This document shows, piece after piece, positions 19,987-29,088 of a stretch of DNA of 64,000 bases. The position numbers and the translations under genes are program-made. How positions within the stretch are numbered: position 1 is the stretch's first letter; each line of letters begins with the position of its first letter. The notes below the pieces were generated by a model that was not told where the DNA came from, searched no databases, and saw nothing but the letters and a program-made list of their open reading frames with translations. The stretch comes from Chitinophaga pinensis (GTDB taxonomy: Bacteria; Bacteroidota; Bacteroidia; Flavobacteriales_D; Crocinitomicaceae), in contig CAMCYF010000013.1 of NCBI GenBank assembly GCA_945883825.1, positions 1 to 64,000 of the forward strand. The letters run 5' to 3'.

Positions 19987-20930
19987 TCAGAAATTTGCTT
20001 TTCAATAAGGTACTGATTTCGTGTACTTGAATTTCTTCCAATTAATTCTGATACAAAACCAACGAGAAAAAATTGGACTCCAATAATCATTGCTGCTAAG
20101 GAAACATAAAACTCTGTCCGCTCTGCTAATTTAAGTGCTGATTGATGAAAAAATAATTTATTAAGGCCAAGGTATAAAAGAAGTCCAAAACCTATTAAAA
20201 ACATTAGCGTTCCCATTCCACCGAAAAAATGCATGGGTTTTTTCCCAAATTTCCCCATAAATGCAACAGTCATTAAATCTAAGGGGCCATTTAAAAAACG
20301 ATTTAATCCAAATTTTGTGACTCCGTATTTACGAGCTTGATGCTGTACAATTTTTTCTCCTATGTTTTGAAAACCTGCATATTTCGCTAAAGCGGGAACA
20401 TAACGGTGCATATCACCATAAAGTTCAATGCTTTTTACAACAGATAGTTTATATGCTTTTAAACCGCAATTGAAATCGTGCAAATGAATGCCTGTTATTC
20501 TTCGAGCTGCCCAATTGTATAATTTAGTTGGTAATGTTTTTGATAAAGGATCCTGCCTATTTTTTTTCCATCCAGAAACTAGGTCAAAATTATCTTCAAC
20601 AATCATTCGATACAATTCTGGGATTTCTTCGGGAGAATCTTGCAAGTCGGCGTCCATTGTTATTACAACATCTCCTTTAGCTAGTTCAAATCCTTTTTGA
20701 AATGCCGCAGACTTACCATAATTCTTTTGAAATTTTAATGCTTTGATGTTCTTGTCTTTTAGAGCTAACTCCTCAATTATATTCCAAGAAGTATCAGTAC
20801 TTCCATCATCAATTAAAATAAGCTCGTAAGACAAGTTGTTCTTGGTAAGAACCTCATAAATCCAGCTATGTAACTCAGGAAGAGATTCTGCTTCGTTTAA
20901 CAATGGAATTACAATCGATAACTTATACAT
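19983..20930 (-). CDS. Glycosyltransferase family 2, DPM1/GtrB-like with C-terminal TM helices
   Basis: SIVIPLLNEAESLPELHSWI, ELILIDDGSTDTSW, VITMDADLQDSPEEIPEL, two hydrophobic C-terminal segments. Confidence 0.92.
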   Translation of the reverse strand: MYKLSIVIPLLNEAESLPELHSWIYEVLTKNNLSYELILIDDGSTDTSWNIIEELALKDKNIKALKFQKNYGKSAAFQKGFELAKGDVVITMDADLQDSPEEIPELYRMIVEDNFDLVSGWKKNRQDPLSKTLPTKLYNWAARRITGIHLHDFNCGLKAYKLSVVKSIELYGDMHRYVPALAKYAGFQNIGEKIVQHQARKYGVTKFGLNRFLNGPLDLMTVAFMGKFGKKPMHFFGGMGTLMFLIGFGLLLYLGLNKLFFHQSALKLAERTEFYVSLAAMIIGVQFFLVGFVSELIGRNSSTRNQYLIEKQISE

Positions 20931-21000
20931 AGAACAAATTTAACTCAAAAATAAGATTTATATTTCGTTCGAAGAATGTTTTACTGAAGTTGCTTGTCTT

Positions 21001-23379
21001 CTACAATTTTATAAAACGAATGGATTGACCTAAATTTTGAATAATATAGATGCCGGCAGATAAGGACTGGAGATCAATTTCCATTTTATTTGCTGAAACT
21101 TGAATCGTCTTTTGAACTTTTCCATTTAAGTCCCGAATATGGACATAACTATCTATTTCAGCGTTTTCAATTGTAATTTTTTCATTCGAAGGATTGGGAT
21201 ACAAGCTAAATTTCTCTTTGGTGTTTTCTGAAATGTCTGTAGTAATATAATTACTTACCCAAAAATGATCAAAAGCAGCTTCAGTGATATTGATATTTGG
21301 ATTTTCATCTGAAATAGTAACAGAAATTTGCATCGTATTATTAATCGTTAGCAAACCATTTATAGGAATACTTTGAAAAGCATAACTCATTTCATTTCCT
21401 TGGGGACCACCGATCTGATCGAGTAAAACGCTTGTTGAACCATTAGATATAAAAACTTTTAGGGTATCGTCGAATTGACCTGGACCATGAAAACAGAAAA
21501 ATGAACGGGCAAAATTAATGTGAGGATTACTCAGTGAAGTTAAATCCATCTGAGGTGAAATTAAGGTCGTGTAACCCTCATCTACATCGTCGAAATCTGT
21601 ATTTAAATTTGCTGCATTCCCTGTTACAAAACCTATTGATCCACAATCATAAGGTGCATCTGTTCCAATCATTGTATTATTTGTTGGATTAGGAATTCCA
21701 CGCTCCCAAAGTCCTGTTGTAGCATTTCCGATGATTGTCCAAGAAAAATCAAATTCAAAATCATCATAATATCCTTTTTCAAGATATACGATTATTGAAC
21801 CAGTTGAAGAATCTAGCTGCATATCAAAACAGGAAGTAACAAATCCCCATTTTCCAACTTGGATGTTATAAAAAGCACCATCTTGGTAATATAGAGTTAA
21901 AGACTCTTCTCCAATTCCATTAGTAATACCTTCGTGAACAAGCAAGGGATGAATTAATTTTATTTGTGCTCCTGAAATTGGAATTGTAGTTCCTAATTCA
22001 TAAACTTTAATATCTAAATTATAAGGAGGAATAGGAATTAATTCGGTATTTTGAATTACTATTTGACCTTGAATCAATGTAACACTTTCTGTTTTGGGAA
22101 AATATCCCACCTTTTCATAGGTGACATTATAAATTCCAGGAGAAAAAATCCCTGTTGCATAAAAACCAGAAGAATTTGTTAAATCTGATTGATCATCACC
22201 AACAATTTTCACAAAAACATCATTTAAGGGTAAGTTGCTTTGTTGATCTCTTACAATTCCTTCGAGGTAAGCCGCCTGTTGATAAGTTGGCCCTAAAACA
22301 AATAATCCATTCGTAATATCTGCAGCTAAAATAGTTCCAGATGGTAAAAACGGATAAACTCCCCAACATCCGTCGTAGCTTATTGTTTGTCCTTCATAAG
22401 TATCGTATTCAGCAACTTTAATTATGTTATATGGATAAGTAATGTCGTGAATAACAACTCCATCAGAGTAATAACTTGTAATTAAATAATCTCCCATAAC
22501 ATGGGTATTGTGAGGAATAATTCCAGAGCCAGGGGAATTTTGAATACGGTCAACTTCTAGAATGTTTGTTGGATCTGAAATATCATAAGCGGCAATATAA
22601 GCTCCAGAAATTTCATCTGTGGTAAAAACATATTGCCCATTATCTGAAGGCCAACTATTATGCGTAAAACTGCTAGGCGTTGTTTTAGTTCCCAATAAAA
22701 CTGGATTCGCCTTATCGCTAACATCCACTAAACTAAAAAATCCATCATAAATATTTGACAAATACATGGTATCATTTCGTACAAAACCATCGTGGCAATA
22801 CCAATTATCAAAGACGCCAACTTCAATTGGTGCCATTGGATTTGTGAAAACATCTAAAATAATTACGCCTCCATTGCCCCGATTTGCGCCAAAAACATAC
22901 GCATAACCATTTTCATCTACAAAACAGGTGTGCGCAGATTGCCAAGGATTATTTGCAGGACCACTATAAAGCGTTGTTGTTAAATTTGTAGCTTGTGGCA
23001 AAGGACTCAAATCAATGATTAAAAGACCATCTTCCGCCTCTGTGGTAACATATGCATAATCTCCATGTGAAGAAGGATCTCTCCAAATAGAAGTAGAACC
23101 AGGAAGCCAAAATACCTCAACAGGATTCGTGGGATCTGTCACATTAACAATAGAAGTACCTTTAGAAGTCCCAACAAGTGCGTATTCGTTTCCCATTTCA
23201 TCAACATAGCCCCAAACATCGTTTAAGTTTGCATCATGCAATTGTTGGTAATTAATGTGAGATAAAGAATCTACGTTTAATTGTGTCAACGCTTGCTTAG
23301 GCAGGAAAAGAAAAAGAGACAAAAATCCAACAAAAAGACATTTTTGAATTACTGAGAAAAAAAAAGTAGATGACTTCAT
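21001..23379 (-). CDS. Choice-of-anchor B family protein with T9SS type A C-terminal sorting domain
   Basis: NDVWGYVDEMGNEYALVGTSKGTSIVNVTDPTNPVEV repeats; CarboxypepD_reg-like AYLEGIVRDQQSNLPLNDVFV; tail FSLYPNPSNEKITIE...GIYIIQNLGQSIRFIKL. Start at the internal ATG (MKSSTFFFSVIQKCLFVGF) preferred over 23406. Confidence 0.88.
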   Translation of the reverse strand: MKSSTFFFSVIQKCLFVGFLSLFLFLPKQALTQLNVDSLSHINYQQLHDANLNDVWGYVDEMGNEYALVGTSKGTSIVNVTDPTNPVEVFWLPGSTSIWRDPSSHGDYAYVTTEAEDGLLIIDLSPLPQATNLTTTLYSGPANNPWQSAHTCFVDENGYAYVFGANRGNGGVIILDVFTNPMAPIEVGVFDNWYCHDGFVRNDTMYLSNIYDGFFSLVDVSDKANPVLLGTKTTPSSFTHNSWPSDNGQYVFTTDEISGAYIAAYDISDPTNILEVDRIQNSPGSGIIPHNTHVMGDYLITSYYSDGVVIHDITYPYNIIKVAEYDTYEGQTISYDGCWGVYPFLPSGTILAADITNGLFVLGPTYQQAAYLEGIVRDQQSNLPLNDVFVKIVGDDQSDLTNSSGFYATGIFSPGIYNVTYEKVGYFPKTESVTLIQGQIVIQNTELIPIPPYNLDIKVYELGTTIPISGAQIKLIHPLLVHEGITNGIGEESLTLYYQDGAFYNIQVGKWGFVTSCFDMQLDSSTGSIIVYLEKGYYDDFEFDFSWTIIGNATTGLWERGIPNPTNNTMIGTDAPYDCGSIGFVTGNAANLNTDFDDVDEGYTTLISPQMDLTSLSNPHINFARSFFCFHGPGQFDDTLKVFISNGSTSVLLDQIGGPQGNEMSYAFQSIPINGLLTINNTMQISVTISDENPNINITEAAFDHFWVSNYITTDISENTKEKFSLYPNPSNEKITIENAEIDSYVHIRDLNGKVQKTIQVSANKMEIDLQSLSAGIYIIQNLGQSIRFIKL

Positions 23380-23383
23380 AACA

Positions 23384-23482
23384 CTAAAGAATAAAAATCG
23401 CAGCAATAAGTATAATCAATATGATGACTAAATATTGCCAAATATCGGGAAAATAGGTTTTAACTGCTTCTTTCCAATTCAT
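23384..23482 (-). CDS. Putative 32-aa single-pass membrane microprotein
   Basis: ATG at 23482, TAG at 23384-23386; MNWKEAVKTYFPDIWQYLVIILIILIAAIFIL; below the length cutoff of the supplied ORF track. Confidence 0.45.
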   Translation of the reverse strand: MNWKEAVKTYFPDIWQYLVIILIILIAAIFIL

Positions 23483-23541
23483 GAAGTAAAGGTAAAAGAT
23501 ATTTTCAGTTAGTTTTACTTACCTTAATTAAAAGCAAAAAA

Positions 23542-23561
23542 AAAGAGGCCGAAGCCTCTTT
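23542..23561 (-). terminator. Rho-independent terminator with TTCG tetraloop
   Basis: Minus strand AAAGAGGC-TTCG-GCCTCTTTTTTTTT, 20 nt after the stop of the 23582..23800 gene. Confidence 0.85.
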
Positions 23562-23581
23562 AATAAATTAAATAAACTAAT

Positions 23582-23800
23582 TTATTTGATTTCGCAATTA
23601 ACTCCAAATATGAAATCAGTTTCTGTAATGTCACCTGCATCACACGCTTCCTTAGCTTTACTTTTAGTATCTTTAATGGTAGTAGACGATGATGATATCG
23701 TTACACCATCTGATACTATAGAACAATTACATGTGTAATCTTTCTTGCAAGAAGTAAGTGCTATAAGAGCAAATACTGTTAAAATAAATAAATTTTTCAT
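23582..23800 (-). CDS. Small Cys-rich lipoprotein (copy 1 of tandem pair)
   Basis: MKNLFILTVFALIALTSCKKDYTCNC...: lipobox LTSC and five Cys at positions matching copy 2. Confidence 0.8.
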   Translation of the reverse strand: MKNLFILTVFALIALTSCKKDYTCNCSIVSDGVTISSSSTTIKDTKSKAKEACDAGDITETDFIFGVNCEIK

Positions 23801-23829
23801 AGTTTTTTTTTTATTATTAATAATCGAAG

Positions 23830-23837
23830 CAAATTTA
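23830..23837 (-). promoter_or_regulatory. Candidate -7 box TAAATTTG for lipoprotein copy 1
   Basis: Minus-strand TAnnTTTG match with 29 nt between box and ATG. Confidence 0.5.
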
Positions 23838-23915
23838 TGTAAAAAAAAACCAATCTTAGGCTTTTTTAAAAAACATTATTTAAATATTTATAAATTTCAC
23901 TAAATTAAAGTAGAA

Positions 23916-23937
23916 AAAAGAGGCCTAAGCCTCTTTT
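23916..23937 (-). terminator. Rho-independent terminator after lipoprotein copy 2
   Basis: Minus strand AAAAGAGGC-TTAG-GCCTCTTTTTT; stem nearly the same as the copy 1 terminator. Confidence 0.82.
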
Positions 23938-23959
23938 AAAAATTTAACGGAGAATAAAA

Positions 23960-24184
23960 TTATTTAATCTCGCACTTAGTTTCATAAATATATCCTCCTA
24001 AATCTTCATAATCATCTAATTCGTCACAAGAAGTCTTAGCCTTGCTTTTCGTATCTTTTATTGTTGTTGATTCACTTAAAACCATTACTCCATCTTCATA
24101 ATCCTTACACTCACATGTATAATCCTTCTTACAAGAAGTAAGTGCTATAAGAGCAAATACTGTTAAAATAAATAAATTTTTCAT
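23960..24184 (-). CDS. Small Cys-rich lipoprotein (copy 2 of tandem pair)
   Basis: MKNLFILTVFALIALTSCKKDYTCECKDYEDG...: N-terminal 24 aa identical to copy 1, same Cys pattern. Confidence 0.8.
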   Translation of the reverse strand: MKNLFILTVFALIALTSCKKDYTCECKDYEDGVMVLSESTTIKDTKSKAKTSCDELDDYEDLGGYIYETKCEIK

Positions 24185-24215
24185 ATTTTTTTTTTTAAGT
24201 TTATAAATAATTAAT

Positions 24216-24223
24216 CAAACTTA
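24216..24223 (-). promoter_or_regulatory. Candidate -7 box TAAGTTTG for lipoprotein copy 2
   Basis: Minus-strand TAnnTTTG match with 31 nt between box and ATG, nearly the same spacing as copy 1. Confidence 0.5.
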
Positions 24224-24242
24224 CATAATAAATTAAATTAAA

Positions 24243-26138
24243 ATGCCTTATCAGTTCAAAAATATTTTTGTTTATCAAAGTGCAGTAGAAAAGGCACTTA
24301 TTGATCCTGAGGCTTTTTGGGGAGAAATTGCAGCGAATTTCCACTGGTTTAGTCCTTGGAAAAAGGTGATGAATTGCAAGATGGAACTGGCGGAATTTAA
24401 CTGGTTTCAAGAAGGAAAAACCAATATATCTTACAATTGCTTGGACCGCCACTTAACAGAAAGAGGAGCGCAGACAGCCCTGATTTTCGAGCCCAATGAT
24501 CCCAATGAAAAAGCACAGCATATTTCCTACACCGAATTACATGCTCGAGTTTCACAAATGGCAAATGTGTTAAAAGCAAATGGAATAGAAAAAGGAGATC
24601 GTGTATGTATTTACCTTCCCATGATTCCAGAATTGGCAATTAGTGTTTTGGCCTGTGCACGCATTGGCGCGATACATTCTGTTGTCTTTGCAGGTTTTTC
24701 AGCAACTGCTCTTGCTTCACGTATTCAAGATTGTACATGTAAATTAATAATTACCGCCGATGGTGGCTTTCGCGGAAATAAAGAACTTGATCTCAAAATC
24801 ATCGTTGATGAAGCTCTACTTTCGTGTCCGAGCATCACTAAATCCTTGGTAGTAAAACGCACGCATTCGACCATTAATATGCTTTCAGGACGCGATTATT
24901 ACCTAGAAGATGAACTTCAAAAAGTTACTACTATTTGTGAAGCAGAAATTATGGATGCAGAAGATCCCTTGTTTATTCTGTATACTTCTGGTTCCACTGG
25001 AAAACCCAAAGGAATGTTACATAGCACAGGAGGTTATATGGTTTATGCAGGCTACACCTTTCAAAATGTATTCGATTACCAAGAAAAAGATGTATTTTGG
25101 TGTACAGCAGACATTGGCTGGATAACCGGGCATTCATACAGTGTTTATGGTCCTTTGTTAAACGGTGCAACTACCGTTCTTTTTGAAGGAATTCCCTCCT
25201 ACCCTGACTTTGGACGTTTTTGGGAAATTATTGACAAGCACCAAGTAAATCAATTCTATACTGCACCAACAGCTATTCGCTCACTTGCAAAAGAAGCACT
25301 TTCCTGGGTAGAAAAATATGACTTAACAAGTCTTCGTATTCTCGGTTCTGTTGGAGAACCAATCAACGATGAAGCATGGCATTGGTACCACAAAAACATA
25401 GGGAAAGAAAATTGCCCTATTGTTGATACGTGGTGGCAAACAGAAACAGGCGGAATTTTAATTTCACCTCTGCCGAATATTACAAAACTTAAACCTGCCT
25501 TTGCAACTCTTCCTTTACCAGGCATAAAAGTTGCCCTGATGGGCGAAGAGAAGCAGGAGTTAATTGGAAATGAAGTAAGCGGAAGTCTTTGTATAAAATT
25601 CCCTTGGCCTTCTATTGCTCGAACTATTTGGGGCGACCATCAACGCTATCTGGAAACCTACTTCACCGCTTTTCCGGGATATTATTTTACTGGAGACGGT
25701 GCATTGCGTGACGAAGACGGATATTATCGCATTACAGGTCGCGTGGATGATGTTATCATCGTTTCTGGACATAATTTAGGAACAGGTCCCATCGAGGAAG
25801 CGATTAACGATCACACTTTAGTTGCAGAATCTGCAATTGTTGGTTTTCCTCACGACATAAAAGGCAGCGCACTTTATGGATTTGTTATTTTGAAAGAAGA
25901 ACATACAGATCACGGAAAGCTACGAGAAGAAATCAATCAAATCATTTCAGATCAGATTGGACCTATTGCTAAATTAGATAAAATTCAATTTACAAGTGGA
26001 CTTCCCAAAACACGCTCCGGAAAAATAATGCGTAGGATTCTTCGAAAAATTGCAGAAGGAGAGCTCGAAAATTTCGGAGACATTTCTACCTTGCTGAATC
26101 CAGAATTGGTTGCAGAAATTCTGAAAGACAAGCGCTAA
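24243..26138 (+). CDS. acs: Acetate-CoA ligase (acetyl-CoA synthetase)
   Basis: ILYTSGSTGKPKGMLHSTGGYMVYA, DIGWITGHSYSVYGPL, TWWQTETGGILISPLP, C-terminal RSGKIMRRILRKIAEGE. Confidence 0.95.
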   Translation: MPYQFKNIFVYQSAVEKALIDPEAFWGEIAANFHWFSPWKKVMNCKMELAEFNWFQEGKTNISYNCLDRHLTERGAQTALIFEPNDPNEKAQHISYTELHARVSQMANVLKANGIEKGDRVCIYLPMIPELAISVLACARIGAIHSVVFAGFSATALASRIQDCTCKLIITADGGFRGNKELDLKIIVDEALLSCPSITKSLVVKRTHSTINMLSGRDYYLEDELQKVTTICEAEIMDAEDPLFILYTSGSTGKPKGMLHSTGGYMVYAGYTFQNVFDYQEKDVFWCTADIGWITGHSYSVYGPLLNGATTVLFEGIPSYPDFGRFWEIIDKHQVNQFYTAPTAIRSLAKEALSWVEKYDLTSLRILGSVGEPINDEAWHWYHKNIGKENCPIVDTWWQTETGGILISPLPNITKLKPAFATLPLPGIKVALMGEEKQELIGNEVSGSLCIKFPWPSIARTIWGDHQRYLETYFTAFPGYYFTGDGALRDEDGYYRITGRVDDVIIVSGHNLGTGPIEEAINDHTLVAESAIVGFPHDIKGSALYGFVILKEEHTDHGKLREEINQIISDQIGPIAKLDKIQFTSGLPKTRSGKIMRRILRKIAEGELENFGDISTLLNPELVAEILKDKR

Positions 26139-26151
26139 TTTAGTCCAAAAA

Positions 26152-26175
26152 AAAGCGGACTTTTCAGCCCGCTTT
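26152..26175. terminator. Bidirectional terminator between convergent acs and T9SS cargo gene
   Basis: AAAGCGG ... CCGCTTT stem flanked by an A-run on the left and A-run (TTTAAAAA) on the right. Confidence 0.7.
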
Positions 26176-26194
26176 AAAAACTAATTACAATTTG

Positions 26195-28009
26195 TTATTT
26201 TTTGATAACTACTTTCTGCGTAGAAACTGAAGTACCATCGTTAATTGTTACGAAGTAAACTCCTGAATTCAATGAAGCAGTATTAATAGAAGTAGATATT
26301 CCATTTAACGCTTGTGTTTTAACAACTTTTCCGCTTACATCTAATAGCGTAAGAGTAGCAGCAACTTCCTTGTTTAAAGAAATATTGATTACTTCGTTAG
26401 CAGGATTAGGGAAAACTCTTAGACCAAGGTTATCCTCAACTTTATTAATACCTACAGAAGGATCAAAATTCATTCTCACCATTGGAGTTGCAGTAGTGTA
26501 ATACCAAGTATTATCTGTCATATCATAGTAATACGAAGTACTTGCTTCAGATACTCCGGCTGTAGAAATAATTAAGTCATCTGTTGCTCCACCATCACCA
26601 TAAGAACCTAAAACAACTACATAAGATACACCAGCACTTAAAGGAGCAGCACCAGCACTAAGAGCCAATGTAATTTTTTGGTCAAGATCAGCAGGCGTTA
26701 ATATATAAGGTGCAGATTCATCAACAAAAACAAAAGCTGCTGCTGTTGTTGTAGCTGTTGGATCAACAGAATATAGTTTAGCATAAACCTCAGCACCCAC
26801 AACAGCACCTGCATCAATATATGTATCAATTCCTGAAAGATTTGCTGCAGCATAAATATCAAAGACATTTCCAGCTTCAAAACCCATTCCTTGATTGTAA
26901 GTACCATTTGTAGCAGTTCCTTTATCACGAGCATAAATAAAATTGTTGACAGAAACAGAAGCTGCAGCAAGTATAGAATTGTCAGCTGGTACAGCATCGG
27001 TTGCTGAAGAAGAAACTGACATGTTAATTACATGCGTTGCAACAATTGGAGGAGGTGTTAATGCACCTGTTAAACTAATTGTGTCAGTCGCACCAGTTAA
27101 TACTGCTTCAGGAGCTGAACTTCCAGACCAAACTCCACTAGCTAGAGCAGCTGTAAAAACTACATCATTTTGATCCAAGGCACCATAATTTTTTACTATT
27201 CCAGCAACATCAAGTGGTGCTAACTGAGAAAGCGGTATTTGGTAGTACGGTAATCTAGCACCCCAAGCACCTGTAGAACCCCAATATCCACCAAGCATAA
27301 CTAAGTCATTGTCTTCAGGAACAAATAAGGCAACATCATCAACTGCCCAATACCATGCCCAATAATCATTATCATTGTAATAAAAACGAATTTTTACTTG
27401 AGCTTGATTACCAGCTATTGAAGAAATATCAATAACAGTTTGTTCAGGGTTTCCAGCATTTTGATTTGGTAAAGAATAGTCATTTTCGTTAGACATTTCA
27501 AAATCAGTCCAAGTTACGCCATTGTCAGCAGAAACACTTACACCTCTGGTATCATGCCACCATCTAAAGTTATGTTGGTAACGTAAACGAACTACAGGTT
27601 GCCCCGTTAAATTAATTGTAGCAGAAGTTGTAGCAGTTGTTACAATTGGTGTACCGTCAAAATCAACTGTATTATTTGCATCAGAATTTACAAATAAAAA
27701 ACCATTTGCTGCTGTAGTTGAAGCAAAAGGACTCAATTGGGAAACAGGAATAGCTGCAGGATTTGAAGAAAATTCCCATCCAAGACCAGGAGTTCCTGCT
27801 GTATTGTTTATAACCCAATCAGATGGTGTATTAAAACTATTCGACCATAGAATCGTTTCCTTCGTATTTTGAGTCAACTTAGAAGGCTTAATTTGTCCAA
27901 CAAGATGACTATTTTTTCTCTCTAAAGGAGAAAAATTTGAGTTTTGTACCTGTGCTGTAAAAGCACTAGCAGTAAAAAAACCCAATAAACAAATGTAAAT
28001 TTTTTTCAT
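26195..28009 (-). CDS. Secreted protein with choice-of-anchor J-like domain and T9SS type A sorting domain
   Basis: WSNSFNTPSDWVINN...GWEFSS; WAVDDVALFVPEDND; tail LRVFPNPANEVINISL...GVYFVTINDGTSVSTQKVVIKK. Confidence 0.85.
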   Translation of the reverse strand: MKKIYICLLGFFTASAFTAQVQNSNFSPLERKNSHLVGQIKPSKLTQNTKETILWSNSFNTPSDWVINNTAGTPGLGWEFSSNPAAIPVSQLSPFASTTAANGFLFVNSDANNTVDFDGTPIVTTATTSATINLTGQPVVRLRYQHNFRWWHDTRGVSVSADNGVTWTDFEMSNENDYSLPNQNAGNPEQTVIDISSIAGNQAQVKIRFYYNDNDYWAWYWAVDDVALFVPEDNDLVMLGGYWGSTGAWGARLPYYQIPLSQLAPLDVAGIVKNYGALDQNDVVFTAALASGVWSGSSAPEAVLTGATDTISLTGALTPPPIVATHVINMSVSSSATDAVPADNSILAAASVSVNNFIYARDKGTATNGTYNQGMGFEAGNVFDIYAAANLSGIDTYIDAGAVVGAEVYAKLYSVDPTATTTAAAFVFVDESAPYILTPADLDQKITLALSAGAAPLSAGVSYVVVLGSYGDGGATDDLIISTAGVSEASTSYYYDMTDNTWYYTTATPMVRMNFDPSVGINKVEDNLGLRVFPNPANEVINISLNKEVAATLTLLDVSGKVVKTQALNGISTSINTASLNSGVYFVTINDGTSVSTQKVVIKK

Positions 28010-28061
28010 TTTTTGTTTTTTAAGTTTAAATTTAGATTAATGATTTGTTAAATGTAAATTT

Positions 28062-28118
28062 ATTAATTAAAAATTAAATAATTAATTAAAAATTAAATAA
28101 TTATTTAAAAATTAAATA
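28062..28118. repeat. Three tandem 19-bp AT repeats in the intergenic region upstream of the T9SS cargo gene
   Basis: attaattaaaaattaaata (28062-28080), identical copy 28081-28099, third copy 28100-28118 with one mismatch (attatttaaaaattaaata). Confidence 0.9.
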
Positions 28119-28122
28119 AAAA

Positions 28123-29088
28123 CTAAAAATCTCTAAAAAATAAAAAATTACATAAAGCTTTAATATTTTCTTTTGAATTGGGAGTTTTAATCTTGTTAAA
28201 AGCACTGAATGCTAGTTCATGGTGTTTTTTCATCGTTTCTTCACAAAAAGCTTTAACATTTAAGTTGTCGTAAATACTTCGAGTTTTTAAGACCTTCTGT
28301 TCTATGTTTACTTCATTAAGAAGAAAATCCAATTCTTGACGTTCTGTATCAGTTGCCCTAGATCTTGCAACAATAGAAAGGAGTGTTTTTTTATTACAGA
28401 TTACATCCCCACCAACTTGCTTTCCAACTTTTGAGGGATCACCGTAAAGGTCTAAAATATCATCTTGTATTTGAAATGCCAAGCCTAAATGAAGTCCAAA
28501 ATCATAAACATTCTTTCTATTTTCTTCTGAGGCATTTGAAATAATTGCTCCAAATTGCAAAGCACAAGCCAACAAAACAGCAGTTTTAAGTTGAATCATA
28601 GTGAGGTATTCTTGCTCAGACACCTCCATTCTATTTTCAAAATCCATATCCAATTGCTGCCCTTCACAGACTTCAATTGCAGTTTTATTAAAAACCAAGA
28701 ATAACGCTGACAGTTTATGAGCATCATAGTGAGAAAGCAACTGATAGGCCTTAACAAGTAAAACATCACCAGAAAGAATTGCACTATTTGAATTCCATTT
28801 TTCATGAACCGTAGCTTTCCCTCTTCGAAGAGGAGCAGCGTCCATTATATCATCGTGAATAAGCGAAAAATTATGGAACAACTCAATTGCGATAGCTGCT
28901 GGCATTAAATTTTCTTTCTTTTCCCCAAATAATTCTCCAGAAAGGATTGTCAACAATGGGCGCATACGTTTTCCACCAAGAGCTAAGAAATAACTCAGCG
29001 GATCGTATAAATTTTTAGGTTCATTGGGAAAAGAAATACCTGCGATTTCATTTTCAATTAATTCAGAATAATCGTTGATAAGTTTCAT
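28123..29088 (-). CDS. Polyprenyl (geranyl/farnesyl/geranylgeranyl) diphosphate synthase
   Basis: [13 protein letters not shown], first Asp motif HDDIMD, second Asp motif [12 protein letters not shown]. Confidence 0.93.
   Translation of the reverse strand: MKLINDYSELIENEIAGISFPNEPKNLYDPLSYFLALGGKRMRPLLTILSGELFGEKKENLMPAAIAIELFHNFSLIHDDIMDAAPLRRGKATVHEKWNSNSAILSGDVLLVKAYQLLSHYDAHKLSALFLVFNKTAIEVCEGQQLDMDFENRMEVSEQEYLTMIQLKTAVLLACALQFGAIISNASEENRKNVYDFGLHLGLAFQIQDDILDLYGDPSKVGKQVGGDVICNKKTLLSIVARSRATDTERQELDFLLNEVNIEQKVLKTRSIYDNLNVKAFCEETMKKHHELAFSAFNKIKTPNSKENIKALCNFLFFRDF

Noticed and set aside
24201-24452. 83-aa minus-strand ORF over the acs start
   Set aside because: Antisense to acs and overlapping the lipoprotein promoter region; no supporting motif.
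26698-26997. 99-aa ORF rich in Leu/Gln/Ile (QQQQQ stretch)
   Set aside because: Same-strand alternate frame of the T9SS cargo gene 26195..28009; the low-complexity look is a frame shadow of Ala/Thr/Val codons.
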